This document shows, in pieces, positions 1 to 11,566 of a stretch of 64,000 bases of DNA; within the stretch, counting starts at the first letter, position 1, and every line of letters starts with the position of its first letter. The position numbers were made by a program, and so were the translations under genes. Source of the stretch: Streptomyces sp. SW4. Its GTDB lineage: Bacteria; Actinomycetota; Actinomycetes; Streptomycetales; Streptomycetaceae. The stretch covers positions 1,612,001 through 1,676,000 of the forward strand of contig QKWM01000004.1 in NCBI GenBank assembly GCA_003248315.1. Direction: 5' to 3'. Under the pieces are notes generated by a model. The model saw nothing but the letters and a program-made list of their open reading frames with translations, searched no databases and was not told where the DNA came from.

Positions 1-794
1 GCCATGTCCCGAGCTGGGCCTCGCTCTGGAGACCGCCCGCCGTCAGGAGGTGGTCGACGACCGCGTCGTGCTTCCAGGCCCACGCGTACAGCGGCGTCGG
101 GTACAGCAGGGCCTGGGTGGCCCGCTCCATCAGCAGCAGCCCCAGCACGTACGCCAGGGACCAGCCGTGCGGGCGGCTTCGGTCGCGGACCGTGAACCAG
201 AAGCCGGTGGTGAGGACGGCGAGGCCCGCCCAGAACGCCGGGTGCAGCGCGGTGACCAGTCCGAAGTCGTCGAGGCCGGTGACGTCCGTGTGCCGCAGCG
301 CGTACACCCACAGGGCGAGTGCGACGAGCAGCGGCACGGCCGGCCGGAGCGCGGCACCGCGGCGGGCGGCGGGCGGCGGCCCGTCGGCGGCGACGGGGTC
401 GGTGGCGGTGCCGGGATCAGCGGCGGTGACGGGGCGGCGGCGGTCGCGACGGGATCGGCGGCGGTGGCACCGGCCTCGCCCGAGGGCCCGGGGGACGGCT
501 CGCGTGGGGGCGCGGCGATACGTCCTCCTGCGGAGTGCCGGTGGCCGACTCCTGCGAGGTCCGGGGCGCGGGTCCCTCATGGGCGGTGTCCGCGTCCCGT
601 GGGCCGGGTCCCTCATCAGGGGTGCCGGCCTCCCGTGGGACCGCTCGCTCCCGTCCGTGCCTCTCGTCGGGCGCGGCCGGTGTGTCCGGGGCCTCGGACG
701 GCTCGGGCCCGTCCGGCGCCGGCGCGTCCGGGGACTCCTGCCCGGGCACGGGCTCTGCGGTACTTCTCTCCCGTGGAGTTGCTTGCGGACGCAC
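1..794 (-). CDS. Partial integral membrane protein with disordered N-terminus, possible GT-C-like glycosyltransferase
   Basis: The gene runs off the left edge, so only its N-terminal part is present. I start it at GTG 794, 35 nt after the flippase stop, because codon use becomes typical there. The first ~115 residues are hydrophilic and rich in Pro, Glu, Asp and Ala, so probably disordered. After two apparent one-base losses near 435-495, hydrophobic helices follow (LLVALALWVYAL, AFWAGLAVLTTGFWFTV, SLAYVLGLLLM). A soluble stretch with YAWAWKHDAVVDHL comes next. Helices followed by an aromatic-rich outer loop recall membrane-embedded GT-C glycosyltransferases, but no catalytic motif is visible. 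Its place after an aminotransferase and a flippase supports a surface-glycan role (inference). Confidence 0.5.
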
Positions 795-829
795 GACGGT
801 TCCCCCTGGCGTTCTGGCTCTGTGCTTGA

Positions 830-3275
830 TCAGTCCCTGGTTGTTGTGCCGTTCGATCTGGTGCGGTGCGGGGCTCCGTCGGTGCCGGACGGCGCCACGA
901 CAGGAGCAGGACGACGAGGACGAGCAGCAGGAGAAGGGGCGGCGCGACCGGCGCGAGCGCCTGTCGCCACACCCAGCCCCCACCGCGGCGAGATAGAGAA
1001 CCCCCAGCGCCCCGGCCAGGACAGCCGCTCGCCCGCATGCGCGAGGAGCAGCCACAGCGGCGCGAGGCACAGCAGCTGGCAGACGAGCGGTGCCCAGCGG
1101 AGCAGAGGAGCGGGCCCGTCGAGCCCCGCCGCTTCCGCCAGGAATCCGGCCGTCTGCGCGTACAACGCCCCGCCCACCGGCCGTGGTTCCCAGCCGAGCG
1201 CGACGGGTGCGGCGTACAGCGCGAGGACGGCCGAGCCCAACGCGGCACGCGGCAGCCACGGGTCGGGACGGGCGCACAGCGTCACGGAGGCCACGAAGAC
1301 CACCAGCAGCAGGCCGCCGGCCGCGAGCGCCGTCGCCGGCAGCCCGTCCAGCAGGTCCCGCCCGGTCGGTTCGCCGACGGCCCCGGACGTGCCGCCCGGC
1401 CACGGCAGTCCGCGCAGCGCCGTCCAGTACGCGAGCGTGGCGGCGGCGAGCAGTGTCCAGAGGACGAGCCTGAGCCGCCACTCGCGGGTGCCGTCGCCGG
1501 GCCGGCCGTCACCCCGGCCGGCGCCGGTCCGGTCGTCGCCCCCGGTCCGGTCGTCGCCCGGGACGTCGTCTCGGGCCCGGCCGTCACCCCGGACATCGCT
1601 CCCGTCCCGGACGTCGCCCCGGCCCGGTCGTCGTCCCGGGTGTGGCCCCGCCGTCGCGGACGATGACCGCGAGGGTGTCGGCCTCCAGGGCCTCCCGTTC
1701 GTACCCGGGGTGCCCGATGAACAGCGCGACGGTGTCCTCCGTCGGCTCCCCGGCCCCGCCGCTCCCCCGCTGCTCGTAGGCCGCCCGCCGTGCCCAGCCG
1801 GTGCCGTACCCGGCGGTGGCGTTGAGCCGCGCCCAGCGGGTGCCGTAGGCGGCGTACCGCTCCCCGGCTCCGCTTCGTCGCGCGGCGGGACGGGCCCGGC
1901 GGAGCGGCCGGAGCTGCCGGAGCTGCCGCTGCCGCCGGTGCCCCCGGTGCCGCCGGTCGCGCCGGTGCCGCCGTCGCGGAGCACCGCCCGCAGTCCCGGC
2001 ACGCAGCCGACCGCGACGACCGTCATGCCCAGCAGCACCGCCCAGCCCGCGCCCGCGATGCCCGCCGGGGTGAAGAGCACAGCCGCGCTGCCCAGGACGA
2101 GCACGCACATCGCACCCTGGACCGCGGCGAGCACGCCGGTGCGGCCCTGCACCCGCAGCACGCCGATGTACAGCTCCACGAGGATGCGCGGCAGCGCGCC
2201 GAGGGCCAGCAGCCGCAGCACCGCGGAGCCGTGCTCGGCGTAGTCCTGGTCGAAGGGGCGAGGATGTACGGCGCGAACAGGACCAGCACGAGGACGACGG
2301 GCACCAGCAGCAGCGTCATGCGGCGCAGCGCACCGCGGACGCCGTCGGCGAGGCGGCGCGGGTCGTGCGAGGCGTGCGCGGTGAGCGAGGAGGCCATGTT
2401 GATGGCCATGAACTCCATCGTGCCGCCGACGGTGTAGGCCACGTAGAAGTAGCCGTTCTCGGCGGCGGTGAAGTTGACCGCGACCATCACCGGAAGCAGG
2501 TTGATCATCGCGAGGCTGAACAGCGCGCCGAGCGAGTCCCCGGCCAGGAACCGGCCCATCTCCCGGACCTTGGGCGGTTCCAGGTCGCGGTCGGCGGCGG
2601 CCTGACGCGGAATGAGACGGCGGAAGATCAGCCAGCCGAGCGGCAGCGTGGAGAAGGCGATGGCCACGGCCCAGGACACGAAGATGCCGAGCACCGGCAG
2701 CGCGGTGGCGAAGACGATCAGCAGGACGAGCTTGCCGACCGAGAACACGGCGTTCCCGGCGGGCACCCACTCGGCCTTGCGCAGCCCGGTGAGCACCCCG
2801 TCCTGGAGCGTGAGCAGCGCCCAGGCCACGCACGCCGCGACGAACAGCGCCCCGGCCGCCGGTGTGCCCAGCGGTGCGTACGACGCCCCCACAGGTCGAG
2901 GGTGAGCAGGAAGACGCCGGCGGCCGCCACGACGACCAGCGAACTGGCCGCGTAGGCACGCAGGACGAGCGATCCGGTGGCCCGCCCGGCGCGCGGTACG
3001 AAGCGGACGACGGCGCCGATCATGGTCGTCGCGGTGATGCTGGCGAGCAGGCGCATGGCGGCGATCGCCGCGGAGCCCTGGCCGACGGCCTCCTCCGAGT
3101 AGTAGCGCGCCGCCACGAGCCAGAAACCGAGGCCGAGCACGGCGGACACGCCGGTGCTGAGCATGAGGAAGTAGGCGTTCTTGAACAGCGAGTCGCCGTC
3201 GCGCCCGCCGTCGGCCCGCTGCTCGGCGCCGCCGGCGGGTGCCGTGGCGGTCTCGTGCACCTGCGTCTCAGCCAC
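830..3275 (-). CDS. Polysaccharide (Wzx/MATE-like) flippase with C-terminal membrane extension
   Basis: Residues ~30-430 are a chain of hydrophobic helices (YFLMLSTGVSAVLGLGFWLVAARYY at the start) typical of the flippases that move lipid-linked glycans across the membrane. The protein then continues through a Gly/Ser/Thr linker, a segment containing VALFIGHPGYEREALEAD, an Asp/Arg/Gly-rich stretch, and about six further helices ending near 900. Family members are usually 400-500 residues; this would be ~815. Frameshifts lie near 2890, 2255, 1865, 1640, 1005, 975 and 900. The frame with the best third-position GC links all parts to the stop at 830, but two adjacent genes cannot be excluded. The GTG start overlaps the aminotransferase stop (GTGGCTGA), so the two are translationally coupled. 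Confidence 0.72.
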
Positions 3276-4533
3276 GGACCGGCCCCGGCCCTTCCGGTGC
3301 GCGGTCCGTCAGCGTCCGCGGCAGCTCCGCCGGCCGCACCCCCGCCTCCTCCAGCGCCGCGACGGCCGTCCGCGCGCGCCGCGGATCGACGGGCAGCGCG
3401 TGCCGGGCGAACCAGCGCGCCGCCTCCGGTGCGGGCGAGGGGTCGGTGAACTCCTCGCCCGCGTAGTCGTCCAGCGGCGGGTCGTAGAGGTAGCCGACGA
3501 CGATGCCGCGCCGGGCGAGGGCGGCGGCGGCCGCCTCCCGGTCCGCCACCAGCAGCGGCACCCGGAACAGCGGCTGGGCCCGGCCCCGCTCCGTCGTCCG
3601 CGCGGCCGGCGCGGCCCAGCGCGTCGACAGCAGCAGCTCGGTCCCCGACCGGCAGGCGGCCAGCACCTCGTCGAGCCGGTCGAGCTTCCGGCCGACGCGG
3701 CCGAGGCGGAACCGGCCGGACCGCAGCCGGTAGTCGTGCATGTCGACGCGCACCCAGGGGTCGTGCGCCGTCAGGTCCGGCGCGGCGGCCACCGCGCGGG
3801 CCAGCTCCGCCGGGCGCAGCGGCATCCGGATCTCCTCGCGCTCGACCCGTCCCAGCAGCCGCAGCGTGGCCCAGGCGGCCCGTCTGAGCCGCAGTCCGCG
3901 CACCGCGGCCTCCGCGTACGGCCGCACGGCGTACGCGAGTTCGGCCCTGGTCCGCACCGGTGCGAGCAGGTCCTCGCAGGACGCGGCCAGCGTCTCGCGC
4001 AGTCCCGGGTCGGCGACGGCGAGCATGCCTCCGGCCTGGGCGCCCGCGTGCTTGGACAGGCTGAAAACGGAGGCGTCGCCCCAGGCGCCGACCGGCCGTC
4101 CGCCGACCTCGCTGCCGATGGCGTGGGCGGCGTCCTCGATCAGCGGGATGCCCAGCGCGTCGCAGCGCTCGCGGAGTCCGGGCGCCGGGTCCGGGTTGCC
4201 GTACAGGTTCGTGGTCAGGACCGCGGACAGCGAGCCCCACACCTCGTCGGGCACGGCGCCGATGTCGATGGACGCGTCCAGCGGGTTCAACGGCGCCTGC
4301 ACGGGCCGCAGTCCGGCCGCGAGCACGACGAAGAAGATGACGTCGTCGTTGACCGGTGACATCAGCACCCGGCCGCCCGGCCGGCACCAGTGGCGCAGTG
4401 CCGCGTACAGGCCGAACCGGCACGACGGTACGTACACGCATTCCCGGCCCAGTCGTCCGCGCATGGTCGCTTCCAGCCGCTCGCGGCGCGAAACAGCCCA
4501 TGCCGAACCCGGACCGGCCTCCCCAATGGCCAT
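3268..4533 (-). CDS. DegT/DnrJ/EryC1/StrS family PLP-dependent aminotransferase
   Basis: An intact 421-residue fold-type I PLP enzyme of the sugar-aminotransferase family. Members transfer an amino group to keto-sugars for surface glycans or antibiotics. The motif FSLSKH places the PLP lysine near residue 161, and the PLP-ring aspartate is in LIEDAAHAIG near 134. LTTNLYGNP is also characteristic. The C-terminal half (PLFRVPLLVADREAAAAAL) is the small domain. I chose ATG 4533 because a strong AGGGGGCGG site precedes it. It overlaps the downstream flippase by 8 nt, and the divergent neighbour is fumarylacetoacetase. The substrate is unknown, and members that act on other acceptors or serve as regulators exist. 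Confidence 0.85.
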   Translation of the reverse strand: MAIGEAGPGSAWAVSRRERLEATMRGRLGRECVYVPSCRFGLYAALRHWCRPGGRVLMSPVNDDVIFFVVLAAGLRPVQAPLNPLDASIDIGAVPDEVWGSLSAVLTTNLYGNPDPAPGLRERCDALGIPLIEDAAHAIGSEVGGRPVGAWGDASVFSLSKHAGAQAGGMLAVADPGLRETLAASCEDLLAPVRTRAELAYAVRPYAEAAVRGLRLRRAAWATLRLLGRVEREEIRMPLRPAELARAVAAAPDLTAHDPWVRVDMHDYRLRSGRFRLGRVGRKLDRLDEVLAACRSGTELLLSTRWAAPAARTTERGRAQPLFRVPLLVADREAAAAALARRGIVVGYLYDPPLDDYAGEEFTDPSPAPEAARWFARHALPVDPRRARTAVAALEEAGVRPAELPRTLTDRAPEGPGPVRG

Positions 4534-4912
4534 CCGCCCCCTGATGTGCCGTCGGAACGCCCCCTCCCCGAGGCCTTCCGGCACCCGCCCAGAGTCACCC
4601 CGTTCGCACCGCTCCGTCAAGATTGCCGCCCGCCCTGTGGACAACGTGCCGCACACAAACGGAAGCGGAGCGCGATCCGCCAGGGCCCCGCCGCCGGCCC
4701 CGCTCCGCTTCCCGCGTGACCGTTCCGCTTCCCGCGTGACCAATCCGCTTCCCGCGTGACCGTTCCGGCGCGGCGGACCCTGCCCAAGACCGGCGGGTCC
4801 GCCGTAACGTGTGGCCCGGCCACGGAACACGTGGCGCACCAGGCGCGCACGGCGCACACGGCAGGCAGGCACGCGCACGGCGCAGGCGAGCACGAAAGCG
4901 AGGCAGCACCCG
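4534..4912. other. Divergent intergenic region with tandem repeats
   Basis: No convincing gene lies here. This is the shared upstream region of the aminotransferase (minus) and fumarylacetoacetase (plus). It holds three 20-bp direct repeats at 4701-4760 and an inverted copy of part of them at 4661-4672. Both promoters must lie here, but I cannot place their hexamers with confidence. Confidence 0.6.
4701..4760 (+). repeat. Three exact-period 20-bp tandem repeats
   Basis: Units 4701-4720, 4721-4740 and 4741-4760 share the core CCGCTTCCCGCGTGAC and differ only in their first four bases. A truncated fourth begins at 4761. The 12 bp at 4701-4712 recur as an exact inverted copy at 4661-4672. A 20-bp period is close to two helical turns, so repeated sites would lie on one DNA face, which suits cooperative binding of a regulator (inference). 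Confidence 0.85.
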
Positions 4913-6122
4913 ATGCCCCCTTCGATGTCCCCGAGGGCGACCCCTTCGGTCCGCACAACCTCCCGTACGGCGTGTTCTCGATCCCCGGCACGCAGGAGCG
5001 GACGGTGGGCGTCCGGCTCGGCGACCACGTCCTGGACGCCGGCGCGGCGGCCCACGCGCTCGGCTCCCCGTACGCCTCGCTGCTCGCCCGGCCGACCCTC
5101 AACCCGCTGCTGGCGGCCGGCCGCACCGCCTGGTCGGACGTCCGGCGGGCGCTCACGGCCTGGGTGACGGTCCCGTCCCACCGGGAGACCCTCGAGCCGC
5201 TGTTCCACCCCCTGTCGTCGGTGACCCTGCACCTCCCCTTCGAGGTCGCGGACTACGTCGACTTCTACGCCTCCGAGAACCACGCCCGGAACGTCGGCCA
5301 GATCTTCCGCCCGGACTCCGCGGACTCCCTGACCCCCAACTGGAAGCACCTGCCGATCGGCTACCACGGCCGCTCCGGCACCGTCGTGGTGTCCGGCACG
5401 GACGTGGTCCGGCCGTCCGGGCAGCGCAAGGCGCCCGCCGACGCCGCGCCGGTCTTCGGCCCGTCCGTCCGGCTGGACATCGAGGCCGAGGTCGGCTTCG
5501 TCGTCGGCGTCCCGTCCGAGCTGGGCCGGCCGGTCCCGCTCGGCGACTTCCGGGAGCACGTCTTCGGGCTGTGCCTCCTCAACGACTGGTCCGCGCGGGA
5601 CATCCAGGCCTGGGAGTACGTCCCCCTCGGCCCGTTCCTCGGCAAGTCCTTCGCCACGTCGGTGTCGGCGTGGATCACCCCGCTGGACGCGCTGGAGGAG
5701 GCCCGGGTGGCGCCGCCCGGGCGGACGCACGAGCTGCTGCCCTACCTCGACGACTCCGGTGAGGAACCCGGCGGCTACGACCTGCGGATCTCCGTCGCGA
5801 TCAACGGTCACGTCGTCTCCGAGCCGCCCTTCTCCACCATGTACTGGACGGCCGCCCAGCAGCTCGCCCACATGACCGTCAACGGCGCCTCCCTGCGCAC
5901 CGGCGACCTGTACGGCTCGGGCACCGTGAGCGGCCCGGCCGAACGGGAGCGCGGGTCCCTGCTGGAGCTGACCTGGAACGGGCGCGACCCCTGGAACTGC
6001 CCGACGGCAAGCGCACGTTCCTGGAGGACGGCGACGTGGTCACCCTGTCGGCGTGGGCCCCGGGCCCGGACGGCAGCCGGGTCGGGCTCGGAGAGGTGAC
6101 GGGGCGCATCGTCGCCGGGTGA
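4913..6122 (+). CDS. Fumarylacetoacetase
   Basis: Hydrolyses fumarylacetoacetate to fumarate and acetoacetate, the last step of tyrosine and homogentisate breakdown. The FAH fold is clear: the N-terminal small domain (PFDVPEGDPFGPHNLPYG), then FYASENHARNVGQIFRP, the catalytic-loop histidine in PIGYHGRSGTVV, metal ligands in DIEAEVGFV and LLNDWSARDIQAWEY, and the C-terminal SGTVSGP. Repaired length is ~403 residues, normal for the family. ATG 4913 gives the expected MPPFDVPEG only if the C run at 4916-4920 has lost one base. A second shift near 5990 restores the ending LELPDGKRTFLEDGD through the stop at 6120-6122. No other tyrosine-catabolism gene is adjacent. Confidence 0.95.
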
Positions 6123-6649
6123 TCCGCGCGGTGCGGTACGGCACTCCGGGCCGACCGGGGTACGGCAGTCCGGGCCGACCGGGGTACGGCAGTCCGGGCC
6201 ACCCGGGGCGGGCGGCAGTCCGGCGGTTCCGGCCACGTCGGGGCCGGCGAACCGTCCCGCACGGGCCCGGCGGACCGCCCCGCACGAGGCCCGCGTCCGC
6301 CCGCACGGGTTCCGGCGGCCGCCGGAACCTGACTCGCACCGCCCGTCCCCGTCATACTGGCGGCGGGCGGTGCGCACGGCACGCGCGTCCGCGCGGGGAA
6401 CTCCCCCGTGCCACGCGCGTCCACGCGGGACCTCCCCGTGCCACCCGGCACGTCGTACCACCCGGCACGCCGTGCCGCCCGCGCACCACCGGCACCACCT
6501 CCGCACAGCACCACCTGCACCACCCCCACACAGCACCACCAGCAAGACCGGCACCACCCCGCAAGACCCGCACCACCCCGCAACACCGCATCACCCCGCA
6601 CGCCCCCAGAGCCGAAGCCGCCTTCCGAACAGGAACCGGAGCCCGTGGC
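6123..6649. other. Repeat-rich non-coding region before the M56 peptidase gene
   Basis: Contains three 24-bp tandem repeats (6135-6206) and a long low-complexity stretch rich in CACC and CCCGCA words (about 6470-6605). Open frames cross it, but their composition is repetitive and codon use is poor. I see no BlaI-type repressor gene, which often accompanies M56 peptidases. Confidence 0.55.
6135..6206 (+). repeat. Three tandem 24-bp repeats downstream of fumarylacetoacetase
   Basis: Copies start at 6135, 6159 and 6183, with shared core GGTACGGCANTCCGGGCC. A degenerate fourth copy follows. The period is a multiple of three and would encode YGSPGRPG units, but it lies after the upstream stop with no credible start, so I treat it as non-coding. 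Confidence 0.8.
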
Positions 6650-7588
6650 ATGACCGTCTGCCTGCTCCTGCTGAGCGTCGTCGCCCTGACCGCCGCCGTG
6701 CCCGCACCGCGCGCGCTGACCCGGGCCGCCTGGCCCGAACGGGACCCCGTCGTCGCGCTGTGGGTGTGGCAGTGCCTCGTCGCCACCGTGCTCCTGAGCT
6801 GCCTGACGGCCCTGGCGCTGAGCGCCGCCGCCATCTTCGGCACCGTCCGCGCCCAGCTCTTCGCCCCGGCCCCGCCCGCCGTGACCGAGGCGTACAACCT
6901 CTCCGCCGGGCCGCCCTGGGCCGCAGCCCTCACACTGCTGCTGGCCTGCGGTGCCGCCTGGACGACCGCCATGCTCGCCCGTGAGCTGGTCGAGGCCCGC
7001 AGGCGCCGCGCCCGGTCCCGTGCCCACCTGCGGGAACGGGCTCCCGACCTGCCGGCCGGCCTGCCCGCCGAGCGCGGCCCCCTGCTGGTCCTGGAGGACG
7101 AGTACCCCGACGCCTGGTGGATGCCGGGCAGCCCGCCCCAGCTGGTCGTCACCACCGGCGCCCTGCACCGCCTGACCGACCACCAGCTCGACGCCGTCCT
7201 CACCCACGAACGCGGCCACGCCCGCGCCCACCACGACTGGCTGCTGCACCTGTCCACGGCCCTGGCCACCGGCTTCCCCCGTGTGCCGCTCTTCGCCCAC
7301 TTCTGCGACCAGACCCACCGCCTGGTCGAACTGGCCGCCGACGACACCGCCTCACGCCGCTGCGGGCACCTGACCACGGCGCTCGCCCTGATCGAGCTGA
7401 ACCAGCACCGCGGTGTGCTGTCCTGCGCCTCCAGCCACCGTCTGCTCGGCGAGCGCGTGGACCGGCTCCTGGAGCCGCAGCCCCGCCCGCGCCGCCGTCA
7501 CCGGGCCCTGGCGTCGGCCGTGGCGGCCCTGGTGCCGCTGCTCCCCCTGCTGATCACCTTCGCGCCGGGCCTGACGGCGCTGTCGTAA
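6650..7588 (+). CDS. M56-family (BlaR1-like) membrane zinc metallopeptidase
   Basis: Intact, 312 residues. Two N-terminal hydrophobic segments (CLLLLSVVALTAAVPAP and VWQCLVATVLLSCLTALAL) and a third near residue 90 anchor it in the membrane. The zinc motif HERGH (HExxH) is near residue 186, followed by a distal glutamate in LVELAADDTASR, the expected third ligand. The C-terminus ends in another hydrophobic helix. The family includes BlaR1/MecR1 sensors that cleave repressors, and housekeeping membrane peptidases. There is no penicillin-binding sensor domain and no BlaI gene beside it, so a beta-lactam role is not supported. I chose ATG 6650 because it begins directly before the first membrane helix. 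Confidence 0.88.
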   Translation: MTVCLLLLSVVALTAAVPAPRALTRAAWPERDPVVALWVWQCLVATVLLSCLTALALSAAAIFGTVRAQLFAPAPPAVTEAYNLSAGPPWAAALTLLLACGAAWTTAMLARELVEARRRRARSRAHLRERAPDLPAGLPAERGPLLVLEDEYPDAWWMPGSPPQLVVTTGALHRLTDHQLDAVLTHERGHARAHHDWLLHLSTALATGFPRVPLFAHFCDQTHRLVELAADDTASRRCGHLTTALALIELNQHRGVLSCASSHRLLGERVDRLLEPQPRPRRRHRALASAVAALVPLLPLLITFAPGLTALS

Positions 7589-7637
7589 CCGCGGAGCCCT
7601 GCGGCACCGTCGCGACAGGCGACCGGCGGCAGCGGAC

Positions 7638-7710
7638 GGTGGCCGGCGGACGGCGGGCGGTGGCCGGCGGACAGCGGGCGGGTGGCCGGCGGACGGCGGG
7701 CGGCGGGCGG
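7638..7710. repeat. Three ~21-bp GC-only tandem repeats between convergent genes
   Basis: Copies of a GGTGGCCGGCGGAC-led unit begin at 7638, 7659 and 7681, between the stop of the M56 peptidase and the stop of RecQ. The region is almost pure G and C on one strand and may hinder convergent transcription. No clean terminator hairpin is visible. Confidence 0.65.
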
Positions 7711-7713
7711 CCG

Positions 7714-9700
<1,987 letters not shown>

Positions 9701-9851
9701 TGCCGTCCCGCCATCGTCCTGTCCCCCGTACGTCCTGCCCCGTCTCGGTGACCGCATCGGGCACTCCCCGAGCACTGACTCCACGATAGGGCCCCGCACC
9801 GACACCCCCGGCAGTTGTCCACAGGCCGCCCGCCCTCCGCCGGGGACGGCC

Positions 9852-9886
9852 GGCGGCCCGGCATCCCCCAGGGATGCCGGGCCGCC
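9852..9886 (-). terminator. Strong hairpin terminator of the nuo operon
   Basis: Perfect 16-bp stem (9852-9867 with 9871-9886) and a 3-nt loop, 24 nt after the nuoN stop and before recQ. It lacks a clear U-tract, as is common for actinobacterial terminators. Confidence 0.85.
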
Positions 9887-9909
9887 CGTACGGTGGACGC
9901 CGTGCCGCG

Positions 9910-11566
9910 TCAGCGCACGAAGACCCCCGCCTGACCGGCGAGGTCCAGGAAGTACTGGGGCGCGACGCCCAGCACCACCGTGACCGCCACGCCGATGCCG
10001 ATCGCCGCCGTCGTCAGCGGTGACGGCACCGCGACCGTCGGGCCTCGGGCCGGGCTCGCTGAAGAACATCAGCACGATGACCCGGATGTAGAAGAACGCG
10101 GCGATCGCCGACGAGATCACGCCGATCACGACCAGCGGCACCGCGCCGCCCTCCGCCGCCGCCTTGAACACGGCGAACTTGCCCGCGAAGCCGGAGGTCA
10201 GCGGGATGCCGGCGAAGGCCAGCAGGAACACCGCGAACACGGCCGCCACCAGCGGCGACCGGCGGCCGAGCCCCGCCCACTTCGACAGGTGCGTCGCCTC
10301 GCCGCCCGCGTCCCGGACGAGCGTGACCACCGCGAAGGCGCCGATCGTCACGAACGAGTACGCCGCCAGGTAGAAGAGGACGGAGGAGATGCCGTCCGGC
10401 GTGGTCGCGATGACACCCGCGAGGATGAAGCCCGCGTGCGCGATCGACGAGTAGGCCAGCAGCCGCTTGATGTCGGTCTGGGTGATCGCGACGATCGCGC
10501 CGCCCAGCATGGTGACGATCGCCACCGCCCACATCACCGGCCGCCAGTCCCAGCGCAGGCCGGGCAGGACGACGTAGAGGACGCGGAGCAGGGCGCCGAA
10601 GGCGGCCACCTTGGTCGCCGCCGCCATGAAGCCGGTCACCGGCGTCGGCGCGCCCTGGTACACGTCCGGCGTCCACATGTGGAACGGCACGGCGCCCACC
10701 TTGAACAGCAGGCCCATGACGACCAGCGCGGCGCCGACGAGGAGCAGCGCGTCGTTGCCCATGGTCTGGGCGAGTGCCGGGGTGACGGACTGCACGGTGC
10801 CGTCGACGACCTGCGCGATCGTCGCGTACGACATCGAGCCCGCGTAGCCGTACAGCAGCGCGATGCCGAACAGGGTGAAGGCGGAGGCGAACGCCCCGAG
10901 CAGGAAGTACTTGACCGCCGCCTCCTGCGACATCAGCCGCTTGCGGCGGGCGAGCGCGCACAGCAGGTACAGCGGCAGGGAGAAGACCTCCAGCGCCACG
11001 AAGAGCGTCAGCAGGTCGTTGGCCGCCGGGAAGACCAGCATGCCGGCGACGGCGAACAGCAGCAGCGGGAACACCTCGGTGGTGGTGAAGCCCGCCTTGA
11101 CGGCGTTCTTCTCGCTGTCGCTGCCGGGCACCGAGGCGGCCTGCGCGGCGAAGGAGTCGACGCGGTTGCCGTGCGCCGCCGGGTCGAGGCGGCGCTCGGC
11201 GAAGGTGAACAGGCCGACCAGTCCGGCCAGCAGGATGGTGCCCTGGAGGAAGAGGGCGGGTCCGTCGACGGCGATCGCGCCCATCGCCGCGATGCCCGCC
11301 TTGGTCGTGGCGTATCCGTTCGCCGCGAGCGCGACGACCGCGGCGAAGGCGGCGGTCAGCGCGACGGCGGAGACGAACATCTGCACGTAGTAGCGGGACC
11401 TGCGCGGGACGAACGCCTCGACGAGGATGCCGACGATCGCCGCGCCGACGATGATCAGCGTGGGCGCGAGCTGCCCGTACTCGATCTTCGGTGCGTCGAT
11501 CTTCGCGATCGGTTCGGCCGCGGTGGCCGCCGTTGTCCACAGGCTGTGGACGGCTGTTGCGCTCAC
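9910..11566 (-). CDS. nuoN: NADH-quinone oxidoreductase subunit N
   Basis: Antiporter-like membrane subunit of complex I that contributes to proton pumping. Hydrophobic throughout (~14 helices), ~552 residues after repair, with the conserved lysine and glutamate regions FVALEVFSLPLYLLCAL, LLFKVGAVPFHMWTPDVYQG and RLLAYSSIAHAGF. Two one-base losses near 10040-10055 would restore the ending VVLGVAPQYFLDLAG at stop 9910. The GTG start overlaps the nuoM stop. It is the last gene of the operon. Confidence 0.96.

Noticed and set aside
6053..6649. Upstream extension of the M56 peptidase encoding YGSPGRPG repeats
   Set aside because: It overlaps the end of fumarylacetoacetase, the sequence is repeat-derived, and the family starts at a membrane helix as it does from ATG 6650.
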